Origin: Methylobacterium oryzae
GTDB taxonomy: Bacteria; Pseudomonadota; Alphaproteobacteria; Rhizobiales; Beijerinckiaceae
Direction of reading: 5' to 3'
Length of the DNA stretch: 64,000 nucleotides
Assembly: GCF_021398735.1 (NCBI RefSeq)
Contig: NZ_CP090349.1
Coordinates: 502,501-566,500, forward strand
Shown: positions 1 through 9,845 of the stretch, piece after piece
How the letters are laid out: every line of letters starts with the position of its first letter
Numbering within the stretch: position 1 is the stretch's first letter
Notes under the pieces: model-generated
What the model saw: the letters and a program-made list of their open reading frames with translations, nothing else
The model's database searches: none
Told to the model about the DNA's origin: nothing
Program-made: the position numbers and the translations under genes

Positions 1-4
1 TGGC

Positions 5-1233
<1,229 letters not shown>

Positions 1234-1253
1234 GGCTCCAGTCTCTCAAGAGT

Positions 1254-1283
1254 TGGAGCCTCCGAAAATCCCGGGGCGATTCA
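1254..1283. repeat. Terminal inverted repeat of the IS3-family element
   Basis: Read on the minus strand this begins TGAATCGCCCCGGGATTT and runs to GGAGGCTCCA, the characteristic TGA..CCCCGGG..CCGGAGG tip of this IS3 subgroup. It lies about 20 bases upstream of the orfA start. Only this end is inside the window, so the repeat was recognised by its form and by the abrupt change to ISL3 sequence at 1284. Confidence 0.7.
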
Positions 1284-2290
1284 GATCGCTGGCATTTCCT
1301 TCTGAACGCGCGCCAGATGCTGGAGCGCTGGTTGGTCGGCGCTCATGCCCGCTTGCGTGCCATTCCCGTCCCCTCCGGCTCGGCGGCTCCCGCTCCTGAT
1401 TACGCCCGCGACCACGCCTTCCACGCAGCCGCACAGATCAAGCTGCCGCGCAGGAGGCACAACGTTGGAGAGCCGTGCGTCATGCACAGGTCCAGCGCCG
1501 CCGCGCGGCCGGCGAGTCGATCATGGCGATCGCGCGCGATCCCTCTGGCACCGGCAACGGTGCGGCGCTACGCCTCCATGGATAGGCCCCCGGAACATGG
1601 CGAACGGCGGATCGGATCGAGTCAGCTCGACCCCTGGCTGGCCTATCTCAAGCGCCGCCGTGCCGAGGGCTGCGAGAACGGATTGCAGCTCCTGCGAGAG
1701 CTGCGCGAACACGGTTACGCGGGCGGCTCGCGGCAGGTCCACAAATGGCTGCAGAGTCGACGGACGAAGGTCGCGATCACCACACCCCGACGCTGGCGTG
1801 ACGCCATCCCCGGCATGACGGCCCCGGCTCGGCCGAGCTGCCGGCGCGGCGCGAGCAACTGTCGGGATCGAAGGTCCTCGCCTGGATCATGACGGTGGCG
1901 CCGGACCGGCTGAGCCCGGCCGATAGCGCTCTTCTCGTGCGCATCGTGCAGGATCCCGACGCGGCCACCCTACACAGGCTCATCCAGCGCTTCGTCGTGT
2001 TCGTACGCGAGGCCGGGAGGAAAAGGAACGGATCGTCCGCACATGGCGATCGACGCCTGGCGGCGTTCGGGGCTTGGATCGTCGAGGCGAAGGCGAGCGG
2101 CATCCGAGCCGCGCAGACGTTCGCCAGCGGGCTCGTCGTTGATGCTGCCGCGGTAAGGGCAGCGTTGACGATGCCGTGGAGCTACGCTCAATCCGAGGGC
2201 CAGATTACGAAACTGAAGCTGATCAAGCGACTGATGTACGGCCGGGCCGGCTTCGACCTTCTACGCCGTCGCGTGCTTCTGGCTCCTTGA
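1284..2290 (+). pseudogene. ISL3-family transposase remnant (5' part lost, frameshifted)
   Basis: From 1284 the plus strand encodes DRWHFLLNARQMLERWL, a stretch found in the middle of ISL3 DDE transposases. The following helix-turn-helix and linker region includes SQLDPWLAYLKRRRAEGCEN and SSRQVHKWL-like sequence. This frame ends at 1892. The C-terminal part continues in another frame, GSKVLAWIMTVAPDRLSPAD to PWSYAQSEGQITKLKLIKR and GRAGFDLLRRRVLL, ending at 2290. A frameshift therefore lies around 1790-1830. The N-terminal half is missing, separated by the IS3 element or off the left edge. The gene is non-functional as it stands. Confidence 0.85.
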
Positions 2291-2313
2291 CCCACACGAA
2301 ATGACGAAGAGCC
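2281..2313. repeat. Probable right terminal repeat of the ISL3 remnant
   Basis: Read on the minus strand the segment begins GGCTCTTCGTCATTTCGTG, the typical GGCTCTTC tip of ISL3 elements. It overlaps the transposase stop codon. The element therefore probably ends at about 2313. The left repeat is not in the window, so this cannot be verified by comparing ends. Confidence 0.65.
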
Positions 2314-2482
2314 ACTGAACCGAAGCACGTCCAAAAGGAAGTTGAGCCTGTCTCGGGTTGAGAGGCTACTCCGGTAATTTCGGTATAACTCTTTCGATCA
2401 GTCGCGAGAATAGAGCGTTGCATTCCCTCGTAATCAACGATCTGTGCTCAGAACGAATCGCCGGATTGCGCCGAGATCGGGT

Positions 2483-2500
2483 GTTGCGGGGACCCGCAAC
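2483..2500 (+). other. Perfect hairpin in the gap after the ISL3 remnant
   Basis: GTTGCGGG and CCCGCAAC flank a two-base GA centre. This is an eight-base-pair perfect inverted repeat, or seven pairs with a four-base loop. It sits 17 bases before a plus-strand terminator. No tRNA or known RNA fold was recognised around it. It may be the 3' part of a small transcript whose upstream portion was replaced by the insertion elements, but that is inference. Confidence 0.35.
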
Positions 2501-2516
2501 CAACGTCATCTGACAG

Positions 2517-2550
2517 AGCCCGCTGCGCCGAACGCGCAGCGGGCTTTTTT
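2517..2550 (+). terminator. Rho-independent terminator, plus strand
   Basis: An 11-bp stem AGCCCGCTGCG / CGCAGCGGGCT with a seven-base loop is followed directly by six T. The T-run is only on the plus strand, so it terminates rightward transcription. No intact rightward gene precedes it: only the ISL3 remnant and about 200 bases without a gene. The convergent helicase gene ends 20 bases further right. Confidence 0.85.
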
Positions 2551-2569
2551 CATGGCCCGATGCCGCGTC

Positions 2570-4714
2570 TCACCGCGCCCCGACAGGTCGCCGGCTGCGC
2601 CGCTCGGCCTTGCGGGTCGCGGTCTCGCGCAGGTGCTGCTCGATGGCGTCGTTGGCCCGGCCGCGCATGTGGCGGATGGCGTCCACGTCGTCGAAGGTCT
2701 CGGGGAAGCGCCGCGACAGCCACAGATAGGCGCTGGCGAGCTTCACGGTCCGCTCCTGGTAGTCGAGCGCGCCCGAGAGGTTGCCGCGCAGAGCCGGGAC
2801 CGTGAGGCCGGCGGCGCGCGCCTGGCACCAGCGCTCCAGCAGCCCCATGGCGATCTCGTCGCGCCGGTCGATCGGGCAGACCGAGAAGGCGAACTTCTCC
2901 TCGATCGGCAGCCGCGCCCGGTCGACGATCCGGGCCACCTCCAGCACCTCATCCAAGGCCGAGGGCTGGAACGGCGAGCCCGCGTAGAAAGTCGCCCGGG
3001 CGAAGTGGGTCAGCACCTCGTGCAGGCTGTGCGTGCGCATCTCCTCGGCCACCGAGCGGATCGCCCCGAGATCCGGGCGGACGAAGAAGCGCGTGTCGGC
3101 CGCCGGCGCCGTCGGGGCACCCGAGAGGGCGGTGCGGATCGGCTCGGCGCCGTACGGGTCGGTCGCCGCCACGTAGCCGACATCCTGGTGGCCGTAGCGG
3201 CCGGCCCGGCCGGCGATCTGCCGGATCTCGGAATGGGTCAGCGCCCGCTCGGCGGTCCCGTCCCACTTGCGCACCGCCGAGAACACGATCCGCTTCAGCG
3301 GGCCGAGGTTGAGCCCCATGCCGATCGCGTCGGTGGTCACCAGCACGTTGGCCTCGCCGGAGCGGAAGCGCGCGGCCTCGGCCCGGCGGACCTCCGGCGA
3401 CAGGGCGCCGTAGATGGTCGCGACCCGGTGGCCGCGGGCGACGAGGACCTCGCGATTCTCGTGCACGGCCCGGCGGGAGAAGGCCACGACCGCGTCCCCG
3501 GCCTCGACCTTCTCCAGCGGCACCGGCTCCTCCAGCAGCAGGAGCGGCGACTTGCGGGTGAAGGGGATCACCTCCAGGGACTCGTCGGCGGCCTCGGCGG
3601 CGCGGCGGACATACGACAGGGCGTCGTCGGAGCCGCAGACGATCACGGTCCTGGCGGCGACGCCGAACAGCGCGTTGGTCCAGGCCCAGCCGCGGTCGGG
3701 GTCCGACAGCATCTGGATCTCGTCGATCACCGCGACGTCGATGGGGCGGGTCAGGTCGGCGGTCTCGATGGTGCGGGCGGTGTGGGTCGGGTCAGCCTCG
3801 CCCAGCACTTCCTCGCCGGTGATCATGCCGGCGCGCAGGCCCCGCTCGCGCAGGGTCTCGTAGTTCTCCAGCGCCAGCAGCCGGAGCGGCGCGAGATAGG
3901 CCCCGGTCTCGGCCGCCGTCAGGTGCTGGAGGGCCGCGTAGGTCTTGCCGGAATTGGTCGGCCCCATGTGGAACACGATCTTCCGGTCGAGGCGCCGGGC
4001 GGCGGTGAACCGCTCGATATAGGCGCCGAAGCCGACCTGATCGCGCAGCCGCCGCAGGCGCGAACCCTCGCGCGCCACCGCCTTGGCGTGGCGGCGGACG
4101 GGGGTGAGCGTGTCGTTGAGGCCGCGGGCGAGCTTCGGGCCGTACGTGAAGACCCGCGACCGGAGCGAGCGGTCCATGTGGGCGATGTAGGCGGCGGCGT
4201 CAGCCCCGACCTCGCGCAGGTCCACGAGGAGCTGCGCCCGCAGCCGGTCGACCGGCTTGTGCAGGGCGCGGGTCGCCTGGAGGGCCGTGCGCGCCACGGC
4301 CTCGCGCAGGTCCTCCAGCCGGTGGGCCGGGTCGTTCCGGGCGGCCATGCGGGCGAGGATCTCGGCCGCCTCCGGCTCGGGGGCCATGTCGAGGCGCAGG
4401 TCCAGGCGGCCGTTGTCGAGGAGCGGGATCTCGGTCCGGATCAGCCAAGTGATGCGGTGGTCCTTGGTGACCACGGCCCGGAGGTTGGGGATCGCCTTCC
4501 GGATCGCCGGGACGCCGGTCTCCGCGAAGGCCCGGGCGGCCCGCATCTCCCGGAGCGCCCGGGCGACGCGGTCGTCGTCGACCTCGGCGCCGTAATCGGG
4601 CAGGTCGAGCTGGGCGAGCAGCCGGTCGAGGTCGACCGCCTCCGGGGCGACGCCGAGCCGCCCCAGGGACTCGATCAGGCTCTCGATCGTCGGGCGGAGA
4701 CGCTTGCGCGCCAT
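2570..4714 (-). CDS. SUV3-like ATP-dependent RNA helicase
   Basis: 714 residues from the ATG at 4714 (MARKRLRPT), chosen because it has a GAAGGTGAC ribosome site and because the open frame further upstream runs into an intergenic repeat. Motif I is GPTNSGKTYAAL, the signature of SUV3/PNPase-partner helicases; motif II is VIDEIQML; motif VI lies in QIAGRAGRYG. A C-terminal SUV3-type domain follows. Mitochondrial SUV3 unwinds RNA for degradation; bacterial homologues of alphaproteobacteria are mostly uncharacterised. The gene is monocistronic in this view, with a LysR gene further upstream on the same strand. Confidence 0.88.
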   Translation of the reverse strand: MARKRLRPTIESLIESLGRLGVAPEAVDLDRLLAQLDLPDYGAEVDDDRVARALREMRAARAFAETGVPAIRKAIPNLRAVVTKDHRITWLIRTEIPLLDNGRLDLRLDMAPEPEAAEILARMAARNDPAHRLEDLREAVARTALQATRALHKPVDRLRAQLLVDLREVGADAAAYIAHMDRSLRSRVFTYGPKLARGLNDTLTPVRRHAKAVAREGSRLRRLRDQVGFGAYIERFTAARRLDRKIVFHMGPTNSGKTYAALQHLTAAETGAYLAPLRLLALENYETLRERGLRAGMITGEEVLGEADPTHTARTIETADLTRPIDVAVIDEIQMLSDPDRGWAWTNALFGVAARTVIVCGSDDALSYVRRAAEAADESLEVIPFTRKSPLLLLEEPVPLEKVEAGDAVVAFSRRAVHENREVLVARGHRVATIYGALSPEVRRAEAARFRSGEANVLVTTDAIGMGLNLGPLKRIVFSAVRKWDGTAERALTHSEIRQIAGRAGRYGHQDVGYVAATDPYGAEPIRTALSGAPTAPAADTRFFVRPDLGAIRSVAEEMRTHSLHEVLTHFARATFYAGSPFQPSALDEVLEVARIVDRARLPIEEKFAFSVCPIDRRDEIAMGLLERWCQARAAGLTVPALRGNLSGALDYQERTVKLASAYLWLSRRFPETFDDVDAIRHMRGRANDAIEQHLRETATRKAERRSRRPVGAR

Positions 4715-4817
4715 GCGGTCACCTTCGGCAGAAGCGTCTGACGCCAACCCCGACGCGGTCGGGGGCGTTCCGGATCCGATCCATGCGCCGAACTGCGTTC
4801 GGGCGCTACGGTGACAT

Positions 4818-4907
4818 CGTCTTTGCGAGCGCAGCGAAGCAATCCAGCAGCGCCACGGGTCCCAGCGTTGCGCGACACTGGGTTGCTTCGCTGCGCTCAC
4901 AAAGACG
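4818..4907. repeat. Palindromic ~90-bp intergenic repeat, copy 1
   Basis: The left arm begins CGTCTTTGCGAGCGCAGCG and continues through AAGCAATCCAG. The right arm is its near-complement ending GCGCTCACAAAGACG. About 30 variable bases separate the arms. It lies between the helicase start and the end of the LysR gene. Four further copies occur in this window. Confidence 0.85.
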
Positions 4908-4912
4908 GAATC

Positions 4913-5800
4913 TCACGGATGCCGCGCCGCCTCGGCGAGCCAGCCGCAGAAGGCCCGCACCGCCGGATCCTCCGCCCGTGGCTCCGGGACGTAGGTGTAG
5001 TAGCTCCGCGCCGGCAGGGCGGGGCCCGGGAAGGGCAGGGTCAGGCGGCCGGCCGCGACGTCGTCGGCGATCAGCCGCTCGGGCCCCATGGCGACGCCGA
5101 GCCCGTCGAGGGCGGCCTGGAGGGTCAGGTAGAAGTGCTCCAGCGTCACCGTGGCCCGCGGCGCCAGCTCCGGGACGCCCGCCGCCCGCAGCCAGTCGGG
5201 CCAGACCCGCGGCAGCGTCGCGGCGTGCAGCAGCGTGTGTTGCCGGAGATCCGCCGGCACCCGGAGAGGCAGCCGCCGCAGCAGGTCCGGGCTGCAGACC
5301 GGGATGCGCCGCTCGGACAGGAACGGCTCCGCGCGGTGGCCCGGCCGGCTGTCCGGCCCGCCCCGGATCGCCACGTCGAACGGCTCCGCCAGGCTGGCGA
5401 GGGGCACGTTCGAGGTGGTCAGCCGCACCTCGATCGACGGGTTGGCCCGCTGGAAGCCCGACAGGCGCGGGATCAGCCAGCGGAGTGTGAAGGTGGCCAG
5501 CGCGTTCACGTGCAGCAGGCGCGGCCGGCCGCGCTCGGCCTGCCGGGCGGTGGCAAGGGCGATGCGGTCGAGGGCGGCGCCGATCTCGGTGGCGTAGGCC
5601 GTGCCGGCCTCGGTGAGGACCACGCGCCGGTTGTGGCGCTCGAACAGCGGCAGCCCGAGCCAGCCCTCCAGCGTCTGGACGTGCCGGCTGACCGCCCCGT
5701 GGGTGACCCGCAGCTCGCCCGCCGCGCGGGTGAAGCTCCCATGCCGCGCGGCCGCCTCGAAGGCTTTCACGGCGTTGAGGGGCGGCAGGCGACGGTGCAC
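4913..5800 (-). CDS. LysR-family transcriptional regulator (GcvA-like)
   Basis: 295 residues from a GTG start at 5800. The N-terminal winged helix is clear (residues about 5-65: NAVKAFEAAARHGSFTRAAG and LPLFERHNRRVVLTEAG). A periplasmic-binding-like effector domain occupies the rest. The form PPLNAVKAFEAAARHGSF is typical of the GcvA/AmpR branch. It is divergent from the MFS transporter gene (93 bases between starts), so the usual LysR logic suggests it controls that transporter and itself. The effector is unknown. Confidence 0.88.
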   Translation of the reverse strand: MHRRLPPLNAVKAFEAAARHGSFTRAAGELRVTHGAVSRHVQTLEGWLGLPLFERHNRRVVLTEAGTAYATEIGAALDRIALATARQAERGRPRLLHVNALATFTLRWLIPRLSGFQRANPSIEVRLTTSNVPLASLAEPFDVAIRGGPDSRPGHRAEPFLSERRIPVCSPDLLRRLPLRVPADLRQHTLLHAATLPRVWPDWLRAAGVPELAPRATVTLEHFYLTLQAALDGLGVAMGPERLIADDVAAGRLTLPFPGPALPARSYYTYVPEPRAEDPAVRAFCGWLAEAARHP

Positions 5801-5893
5801 AGGTCAGGTTTCCTCACGCGAGCGTCAGCATAAGTCGTTTGTCAGCTCCGGGCCAGGGCGCCATCCTGCCGCCGCACCACGAAGGATGGCTGG

Positions 5894-7165
5894 ATGTCCG
5901 TCGCGTCCGATCTGACCGCGTCTTCCGAACCCGCGTCTTCCGAACCCGCGTCTTCCGAAACTGCGTCCTCCCGGGCCGCGTCCCTGCCGGACGCCCGGCG
6001 CACGCTGGTGGCCACCGGCGTGAACCACGCCCTGCACGACGGCTACACGGACCTGATCTACGTGCTGCTGCCGGTCTGGCAGGCGGAGTTCGGCCTCGAC
6101 TACGTCGCCCTGGCCTTCCTGCGCTCCCTCTACAACGGCGCACTGGCGGCGCTGCAGATGCCGGCGAGCCGCCTCGCCCAGGCCTGGGGTGCCCGCACCG
6201 TGCTGGTGCTCGGCACGGTGCTCAGCGCGGCCGGCTACGCGATCGCCGGCGCCTCGGGCGGCCTCGTCGGGCTCGGGATCGGCCTCCTGCTCGGCGGCGC
6301 CGGCAGCAGCACCCAGCATCCGCTGGCCTCGGCGGTGATCGCCCGGGCCTACGGACCCGGCGCCCGCGGCCCGCTCGGCACCTACAATTTCACCGGCGAT
6401 CTCGGGAAGGCGGCGGTCCCGCCCCTGGTCGGCCTGCTGCTGACCCTGACCGGCTGGCGGCACGCGCTCTGGGTGATCGCCGGCGCGGGGATCGTGGTCG
6501 CGCTCGCGGTCGCGCGCCTGCTGCCGCGTGATCCGGCGTCACGCAGCTGCGCCGCTGCGCGTCCGGCGCCCCATCCGTCCGCGACCGGGCGGGGGAGCGG
6601 CACGGGCTTCCGCCTGCTCGTCGCGATCGGCATGCTCGACAACGCCGCGCGGCCGGCCTTCCTGCTCTACCTGCCGTTCCTGCTGCAGGAGAAGGGCGCG
6701 GCGCTGACCACGGTGGGCCTCGCCCTGTCGCTGGTCTTCGTCGGCGGCGCGCTCGGCAAGGCGGTCTGCGGGCGCCTCGGGGAACGCCTCGGCGTGACCC
6801 GGACCGTGATCCTCACCGAGACCGGGACCGCGCTCGCGATCCTGGCGGTGATCGTGCTGCCGCTGGCCCCCGGGCTGATCCTGCTGCCGCTGCTCGGCGT
6901 GATGCTGAACGGCACCTCGTCGGTGCTCTACGGGACCGTCCCGGAGTTGGCGCCCGGCGGCCGGGTCGAGCGGGCCTTCGCGGTGTTCTACACCTGGACG
7001 CTCGGCGGCAGCGCGCTGGCGGCACCGCTGCTCTACGGCCGGCTCGGCGACGCCGCCGGCCCGCACTGGGCGGCCGTGGCGGCGGCCGGGACGGCGCTCG
7101 CCGTGGTGCCGCTGATGCTGGCCCTGGCGCCGCGCCTGAGGACGGCGCACCGGCAGCGGGCCTGA
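5894..7165 (+). CDS. MFS transporter, fosmidomycin-resistance (FSR)-like
   Basis: 423 residues with about 12 predicted membrane segments. The N-terminal NHALHDGYTDLIYVLLPVWQ resembles the first helix of FSR-type drug exporters, and the charged loops MPASRLAQAWGAR and GRLGERLGVTR match the MFS loop pattern. A 40-residue cytoplasmic leader rich in Ser/Ala precedes helix 1 and is built from three 15-bp tandem repeats encoding ASSEP. The start ATG follows AAGGATGG. It is divergent from a LysR regulator. Likely role: efflux of a small drug-like or metabolic compound; the substrate cannot be told from sequence. Confidence 0.85.
   Translation: MSVASDLTASSEPASSEPASSETASSRAASLPDARRTLVATGVNHALHDGYTDLIYVLLPVWQAEFGLDYVALAFLRSLYNGALAALQMPASRLAQAWGARTVLVLGTVLSAAGYAIAGASGGLVGLGIGLLLGGAGSSTQHPLASAVIARAYGPGARGPLGTYNFTGDLGKAAVPPLVGLLLTLTGWRHALWVIAGAGIVVALAVARLLPRDPASRSCAAARPAPHPSATGRGSGTGFRLLVAIGMLDNAARPAFLLYLPFLLQEKGAALTTVGLALSLVFVGGALGKAVCGRLGERLGVTRTVILTETGTALAILAVIVLPLAPGLILLPLLGVMLNGTSSVLYGTVPELAPGGRVERAFAVFYTWTLGGSALAAPLLYGRLGDAAGPHWAAVAAAGTALAVVPLMLALAPRLRTAHRQRA
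5916..5960 (+). repeat. 15-bp tandem repeat, three units, in frame
   Basis: Three consecutive copies of CCGCGTCTTCCGAAC (the third ending AAA) lie within the first 25 codons of the MFS gene and encode repeated ASSEP. The unit length is a multiple of three, so copy-number change would keep the frame. Confidence 0.9.
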
Positions 7166-7189
7166 GGCGCGCCGTCCGCTCGGATCACC

Positions 7190-7282
7190 CGTCATCGCGA
7201 GCGCAGCGAAGCGACCCAGGGCAGCGGGACTTCTCGGCAGCGCGACGCCACCCTGGATTGCTTCGCTCCGCTCGCGAAGACG
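7190..7282. repeat. Palindromic ~90-bp intergenic repeat, copy 2
   Basis: The left arm is CGTCATCGCGAGCGCAGCG through GACCCAG; the right arm is CTGGATTGCTTCGCTCCGC through GCGAAGACG. It fills the whole gap between two convergent genes (MFS transporter and cyclase), where it could act as a bidirectional transcription end. Confidence 0.85.
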
Positions 7283-7288
7283 TTTGCG

Positions 7289-9013
7289 TCAGGCGTTTCC
7301 GAGGGTGCTGACCCTGACGGCCTCGGACCGGCCGTCCACCGCCACGTCCCGGATCTCCGCCGGCGCCACGCGGGCCGCCGCGTAGACCGCCTCCGACACC
7401 ACCGCCACGCAGCCGAGGACCTTGGTCAGGCCCTGGAGCCGGGCCGCGACGTTGACGGTGTCGCCGAGCGCCGTGAACCGCGCGTCGGTGGCGTCGCCCA
7501 TCTCGCCGACGATCGCCGGGCCGGCATGCACGCCGATCCCGTACCGGAGGGTGTGCTCCAGGTCGGCCGCCAGGAGCCCGTTCAGGGTGTCGACCGACTC
7601 GGCGATGAGGTCGATCGCCTTCAGGGCCTCCCGGGCGGCTGCCTCGGCTTCCGTCTCCAGGCCGAACAGGGCCAGCAGACCGTCGCCGAGGAACTGGTTG
7701 GTCGAGCCGCCGGCCTCGCGGACGGCGTCGCCGACCGCGCCCAGGAAGCGGTTGATGATGAACACCGTGTCGTAGGGCAGGCGCTCCTCGGCGAGCCGCG
7801 TCGAGCCGCGCAGGTCGACGAACATCGCCACGATGAAGCGCTCCTCGCCGGACTGCGCCCGGTCGAGCAGGTCGGCCTGGCGCATGCGCGGCTGCGGCGG
7901 CAGCAGCGGCACCACGGCCATGTCGGTCTCGGGCCGGAACTGGCAGGCGAGGCGCACCCCCGGGCCGGCCGCGATGCGCTCCAGCACCGCCCGCTCCGTG
8001 CGGCCGGGCGCCGGTGCCCCGTCGCTGCCGTCCGTCACCCGGATCCGGCAGGTCGAGCACCGGCCGCGGCCGCCGCAGACGCTGGCGTGGGGGATCCGGT
8101 TGCGCCGGCTCGCCTCCAGGACGCTCGTGCCGCGGGGCACCCGCACCACCCGGCCGTCCGGGTAGCTGAGCCGGATCGTGCCGCGCTTGATCTCGGCGAG
8201 CGTCCGCGCGCCGCGGGCCGCGATCACCGCCGCCACGAGGCCCGCGTAGGTCCCGAGCAGCCCGTCCCGGATCGCGGCGAGCCGCGCCACCTGTTCGGGC
8301 AGCCCGACATGGACCGGCCGGAGCGCCGCCGCGCGCCACGCCGGATCCTGCGCCAGGGTCAGGACCATCCGGCCGCCCTGCGCGAAGCCCAGCAGCGACA
8401 GGACCGGAACCAGCACCGCGAGCGCCAGCAGCCAGGGCGCCATGCGGTCGAAGCCGGGCTTCAGCCGCAGCCAGAAATACAGGCCCATGCAGCCGTGGAT
8501 CCAGGCGACGACCAGGACCGTGACCTGCATCAGGCCGAGGATCGGCGAGGCGATCCAGAAGGCGTAGAGTTCCTGCGCGTAGCCCTTGTCGAGCCCCTCG
8601 GTGACGAAGGAGACCCGGGTCCCGACGATGTGGCTGATGAGCAGCGGCGGGATCAGCAGGCCCGAGACCAGCTGCAGGGTCTCGGACGGCCGCCAGTGGA
8701 AGAAGCGGGCCGCGTAGAGGGCCTGGAGCCCGAGCAGCAGGTGGACCACCAGGGCGCCGTAGAGCAGCGTCAGGCCGACGGGGTTGAGCCAGACGGCCGT
8801 GACGAGGTCGAGGCCGTCTTCCATGGCGTCGAGGGAGACGTTGCCCAGGGCGTGGTTCAGCAAGTGGGTCAGCACGTAGCCGAACAGGATCAGGCCGCTG
8901 GCCAGCCGGAGGCGCCGCAGGTTCAGGCGGAGCCGCGCGGCGCGCGGGGCGGACCGGGGTTGCGCGCCCGACTCGGCGGACCGGAGCGTCGCGATCGAGG
9001 CTGTGCGCACCAT
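7289..9013 (-). CDS. Membrane adenylate cyclase with SDH-cytochrome-b-like and 2Fe-2S domains
   Basis: 574 residues from the ATG at 9013 (MVRTASIAT). Residues about 35-265 form a succinate-dehydrogenase-cytochrome-b-like bundle of five or six membrane helices with several His ([22 protein letters not shown]). Residues about 278-370 are a plant-type 2Fe-2S ferredoxin with Cys313, Cys319, Cys322 (C-x5-C-x2-C) and Cys357. Residues about 390-560 are a class III nucleotide cyclase with metal Asp400 in MFVDLRGST and Asp444 in FLGDGL. This is a single-chain architecture able to couple membrane redox state to cAMP; that coupling is inference. It is divergent from the glycosylase gene. Confidence 0.87.
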   Translation of the reverse strand: MVRTASIATLRSAESGAQPRSAPRAARLRLNLRRLRLASGLILFGYVLTHLLNHALGNVSLDAMEDGLDLVTAVWLNPVGLTLLYGALVVHLLLGLQALYAARFFHWRPSETLQLVSGLLIPPLLISHIVGTRVSFVTEGLDKGYAQELYAFWIASPILGLMQVTVLVVAWIHGCMGLYFWLRLKPGFDRMAPWLLALAVLVPVLSLLGFAQGGRMVLTLAQDPAWRAAALRPVHVGLPEQVARLAAIRDGLLGTYAGLVAAVIAARGARTLAEIKRGTIRLSYPDGRVVRVPRGTSVLEASRRNRIPHASVCGGRGRCSTCRIRVTDGSDGAPAPGRTERAVLERIAAGPGVRLACQFRPETDMAVVPLLPPQPRMRQADLLDRAQSGEERFIVAMFVDLRGSTRLAEERLPYDTVFIINRFLGAVGDAVREAGGSTNQFLGDGLLALFGLETEAEAAAREALKAIDLIAESVDTLNGLLAADLEHTLRYGIGVHAGPAIVGEMGDATDARFTALGDTVNVAARLQGLTKVLGCVAVVSEAVYAAARVAPAEIRDVAVDGRSEAVRVSTLGNA

Positions 9014-9166
9014 GCTGGAGGTCCGAGGGGATCGGTTCTGGGCCCGCCATTCACGGGCCCCTCGTACCAGCAAGACTTCCGCGGCGTCCGATTTATTTCT
9101 AATCGCCCGCGCTCCGCCGGATCCCGGCGACGCGGATCGCGCGGGGCCGCCCGCGCCGGAGCCCCG

Positions 9167-9745
9167 ATGCTGGATACGTTCTTCGCCCGCGCCGCCGCCG
9201 CGGTGGCCTCTGACCTGATCGGCGCCCGCCTGTTCGTCGGCGCGGCCGGCGGGATCATCGTCGAGACCGAGGCCTACGACAGCACCGATCCGGCCTCCCA
9301 CAGCTTCCGCGGCCCGACCCGGCGCAACGCCAGCATGTTCGGCCCGCCGGCCCACGCCTACGTGTACCGGTCCTACGGGATGCACTGGTGCCTGAACCTC
9401 GTCTGCGAGCCCGGCAGCGCCGTGCTGCTCCGGGCCCTCGCGCCGACCGAGGGGCTTCCCGCGATGCGGGCGCGCCGCGGCCTGGAGGATCCGCGCCTCC
9501 TCTGCGCCGGCCCCGGCCGCCTCTGCCAGGCCCTCGGCGTCACCGACGCGCTCGACGGGGCGCCCCTCGCGCGGGCGCCGTTCCGGTTCGAGCCCCGCGC
9601 TGCGGGTGATTCCGGGGGCGTCGACGTGGTCAGCGACCGGCGCATCGGCATCACCCGCGGCGCCGAGACGCCCTGGCGCTTCCTGCTCGCCGGCTCCCGG
9701 TTCGTGAGCCGCCCGGCGCGGAAGGCGGGGCCGGCCGCCGGCTGA
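9167..9745 (+). CDS. mpg: DNA-3-methyladenine glycosylase (AAG/MPG family)
   Basis: 192 residues starting [19 protein letters not shown]. Family hallmarks are [20 protein letters not shown] (including the catalytic Glu of ETEAY), the [14 protein letters not shown] strand, and the C-terminal [14 protein letters not shown]. This enzyme excises alkylated purines to begin base-excision repair. It has the normal length for bacterial members and no signal peptide. The 153-base divergent gap with the cyclase gene probably holds both promoters. No adaptive-response operator was recognised. Confidence 0.93.
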   Translation: MLDTFFARAAAAVASDLIGARLFVGAAGGIIVETEAYDSTDPASHSFRGPTRRNASMFGPPAHAYVYRSYGMHWCLNLVCEPGSAVLLRALAPTEGLPAMRARRGLEDPRLLCAGPGRLCQALGVTDALDGAPLARAPFRFEPRAAGDSGGVDVVSDRRIGITRGAETPWRFLLAGSRFVSRPARKAGPAAG

Positions 9746-9845
9746 GGGCGGCCGCCCGCCGCGCCCCACCTCGCGCCCCGCCGCGGCCGCCGGGAACTTG
9801 GGCATCCGCCTGCGGTTCCCCGGTCGTGGACGAGGGAGCCCCAGC

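Noticed and set aside
2483..2500. tRNA or tmRNA acceptor end (GGACCCGCAACCA)
   Set aside because: No T arm, anticodon arm or tmRNA reading frame could be built around the ACCA-like end.
2444..4741. 765-residue plus-strand frame opposite the helicase
   Set aside because: It is the complement of the SUV3-like helicase, whose motifs are unmistakable; the plus frame is low-complexity.
4746..4771. EcfG-type promoter for the helicase (GGAAC-N17-GGTT, minus)
   Set aside because: The -10 part reads GGTT instead of CGTT, and the position is not supported by stress context; too weak to list.
4715..4900. Upstream extension of the helicase to 4900
   Set aside because: The extra 62 codons translate part of the palindromic repeat and have no ribosome site; ATG 4714 has one and starts a typical N-terminus.
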